Of a stretch of DNA of 64,000 nt, positions 61,778 through 64,000 are shown in pieces. How positions within the stretch are numbered: the first letter of the stretch is position 1; each line of letters begins with the position of its first letter. Source of the DNA: an uncultured Verrucomicrobiae bacterium (lineage in GTDB: Bacteria > Verrucomicrobiota > Verrucomicrobiia > Limisphaerales > UBA1100); the NCBI GenBank assembly GCA_937775205.1, contig CALKBX010000002.1, positions 62,001 to 126,000 on the forward strand, written 5' to 3'. The position numbers and the translations under genes are program-made. Under the pieces are notes generated by a model, which had not been told where the DNA came from, ran no database searches, and worked only from the letters and a program-made list of their open reading frames with translations.

Positions 61778-64000
61778 TTATTGCACGTAAATAAATTCAT
61801 TCAGTCCAAAGAGCACCTGCGCCATATCGGCTAGCGCGAGTTTTCGGGCGTTCTTTTGGTTAGCTGTTTTGTAGGAATTTTCCTGAGTGTCGATGAAAGC
61901 GGAAATGGATTTTGTTTCGATTGCGGTGGGTTTTCGGCCGATGATGGTTTGGTAGCCGACTTGAGATCGCGGCGGCGTTGTCGGGTTGTTTTTCGAATTG
62001 CGTGGCCAGAGGCGAGGGCGGCTTCGCGGACTTGGGCGTTGTTCATAAACATCAACGCTTGGGGCGCGATGATGGTGGCGTGGCGGTTGCCTTGGCTGAC
62101 GAGCGGCTCGGGGGAATCGAAAAGCTGCATCGAGGGAATGAGTTTGCTGCGTTTGATCATGAAATAAATGCTGCGGCGTTTCATGCGGATATCGAGCGTG
62201 CCCGCGCCGTGCATTCGTGAGTCGAGCAATCCGCTGACTTTGAGGAGGCTGTCGCGGATGGCCTCGGCTTCGAGGCGGCGCGGGGTGCGACGCCAGTGCA
62301 GTTTGTTTTGGGGGTCGGCTTTCATTTTGGCGGCGTCGAAGGCGGCGCTTTGGCGGTAGGTGGCGCTCATTATTATTTTTTTATGGAGCGGCTTGAGCCG
62401 CCAACCGTTGGCGATGAGTTCGCTGGCGAGCCAGTCGAGCAGTTGCGGATGCGTCGGTTCTTCGCCTTGCAGCCCGAAGTCGTTGGGCGTGCTTACGATG
62501 CCGTGGCCGAGGTGATGTTGCCACAGTCGATTGGCCATCACGCGCGCGAGCAAATGGCCCGCGCCGTGTTGGGTATCGGTCATCCAATTGGCGAGCGCGC
62601 GGCGGCGGTAGCTGGTGCGGGCATTTTTGGGCGCGGGGATTTGCCACGCGGTTTCGTCTTTGCCGCCGCGCATCAGCACTTGCATGAAGCCCTGCGTGGC
62701 CGCGCCTTGTTTTTGATTGGAGTCGCCGCGTTTCAGGAAATAAGTTTCTTTGTAAAAGTGCGGGAAGCCGCGGCCGTCGGCGTGGTGTTTGGTGGGCTTG
62801 AAGCCTTCGCTGGTCACCTGCACTTTGGTTAGCTTCGGCTTCGGTTTGGCGGTGAGGTGGGTTTGCACTTTGGCGTTCAGCTTCGTCCACTCGGAATCTT
62901 GGGCGCGGAAAATTTTCATTAACTCGGCGCGCTGTTTGTCGTTGAGTTTTTCCGCCCCGCCGGCTTTTCGCAGAGTTTCCAAAAGCGTGGCGAGCGAGGC
63001 GGCGCGCGTGTTGCCTTTGATGGCGACGGGCTTGGGCGCGGCGGTGACGGCGAGGCGCGGGCGGCCGATGGTGTGGCTGGTGTTTACGAAAAAATCCATC
63101 TCGATGGTGAGCATCGTGCCGCCCTCGAAACCCACGGGCTCGGCAAACTCGAACACCGCTGCTTGTTCCTTGCCGATGCCGCCATAGTCCACTGCCCAGC
63201 CGGTATTCCGTTTGTCGCCATCAATGGAGCTGGCAACCGACAAGGCGCCGGTGTTTTGCTGATGGGTGGCCTTCGGGTTCACCAGTTTTACTGACTGCCG
63301 GTGGCCGCCTTTTTTTGGTGTGGCAAATACGCGAATGTCGCTCAAGGCAATGTTCCCATTGACGGCGCGGCCGGGGCCATTGTGGACCATTGATTTATGC
63401 GTGAGAGCCTCGATGCGGATGGCGTTGAGGCCGGTGACTTGCAACTCGGCGGTGAGCACCCAGCGATCGCTGGCGGGATTTTTTCCGCTCACCAGGAATG
63501 AGCCGTCGGCTTGTTGGGTGAAGGTTGCTCCATCGAGTGACTTGGGCTGGAGATGGTCGAGAATCATCCAATCGAATTTTTTCGCGCTGTCCTTCGGCGG
63601 GTTTTTTGCCCACGCGGTGAAGCGTTTGGGGAGTTCATTTTTTTCAAACTTCGCCAGTGCGGCGGCGAGTGGGGCGTGTTCCTTTTCCCACTTGGCTTGG
63701 GCGGCGGTGGTTGCGGCGGAATCGATTTCCAAATCGATCTCGCTGCGGATGGTGGTGGCGAAGGTGTTGATGAAACGGTAGTAATCGCGGGTGGGGATGG
63801 GGTCGAATTTGTGGTCGTGGCAGCGCGCGCAGCCGATGGTGAGGCCGAGCATCGCGGTGCCGGTGGTGTTGGCCATGTCGTCGAGTTCATCGTAGCGGGC
63901 GGATTCGAATTCCTTTTCCGTGAGCTGCGTGGGGAACACGCCCGCGCCGAGGAAGCCGGTGGCCATCATGGCGAGTGGGTTGTCCGGCGCAAACTCGTCG
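61778..64000 (-). pseudogene. DUF1549/DUF1553 protein, 5' cut by window edge and C-terminus frameshifted
   Basis: The frame is open from the window edge ([18 protein letters not shown]), so the N-terminus lies outside. [19 protein letters not shown] and [13 protein letters not shown] end the DUF1549 part. The DUF1553 part has [63 protein letters not shown], and [13 protein letters not shown]. Near 61970, in a GCGGCGGCG stretch, the frame should shift to continue [17 protein letters not shown] and end ADMAQVLFGLNEFIYVQ with a TAA at 61778-61780. The unshifted frame ends at 61831 with a nonconserved tail. It pairs with the downstream DUF1501 gene. Confidence 0.82.

Overview
The window looks like a chromosomal segment of a free-living Gram-negative member of the PVC group, most likely Verrucomicrobiota. 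This is inferred from gene content: DUF1501 and DUF1549/DUF1553 pairs, several sulfatases, PQQ-like beta-propellers, DUF1080, ThuA and Tat-exported Gfo/Idh/MocA proteins, next to an LptF/LptG permease and ordinary housekeeping genes. There is no rRNA operon, CRISPR array, intact insertion sequence or prophage. Two tRNA genes (Gly-GCC, Phe-GAA) are present, both with an encoded CCA end.

Layout. 1-4.2 kb (minus): a truncated PQQ-like protein, a HEAT-repeat protein, then a secreted protein, ECF sigma factor and zinc anti-sigma factor in one operon. 4.3-8.2 kb: a coiled-coil microprotein, tRNA-Gly, a Dabb protein, then recA, a FIST sensor protein and trmB on the plus strand. 8.2-12.7 kb (minus): lptF/G, FHA, accA, manA, a YvlD-like membrane protein and tRNA-Phe. 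12.8-20.6 kb: DUF1501, DUF1080, a YiiX-like lipoprotein, SlyX, a PQQ-like propeller, an acetylxylan-esterase-like hydrolase, DUF1028 and a MarR regulator. 20.7-31.6 kb (plus): a tightly spaced run of eight genes divergent from marR, comprising two PQQ-like propellers, a small membrane protein, a sodium:solute symporter, a LuxE/PaaK-like AMP-binding enzyme, an aldehyde dehydrogenase-fold enzyme without the usual general-base Glu, an iron alcohol dehydrogenase and a two-domain CbiX-like chelatase. 31.7-34.5 kb: tyrA, aroA, cmk. 34.5-41.8 kb: pyrD, glnB, dnaA, an aminotransferase, clpX, clpP, rnc. 41.8-50.9 kb: accessory genes, a sulfatase, a frameshifted glycosyltransferase, a class V aminotransferase and a scrap locus of gene remnants. 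50.9-55.0 kb: a PlsC-like acyltransferase, a DUF4177 microprotein and an NtrC-type two-component pair. 55.2-64 kb: ThuA, a sulfatase, a Gfo/Idh/MocA oxidoreductase, YceI, DUF2062, DUF1501 and the DUF1553 gene that runs off the window.

Two things stand out. The 20.7-31.6 kb cluster reads as a possible MarR-controlled pathway interconverting a carboxylate, its acyl-CoA or acyl-enzyme, an aldehyde and an alcohol. Second, short palindromic elements made of two hairpins with 3-nt loops inside a GGTAG/CTACC-type outer stem sit exactly at gene ends, and in several unrelated genes the TAG stop codon lies inside the element's outer arm.

Several genes are interrupted by single-base frameshifts (symporter, RG-rich small protein, glycosyltransferase, sulfatase, DUF1553). 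They may be real pseudogenes, but indel errors in an assembled genome would look the same, so functional statements about them assume a repaired reading frame.
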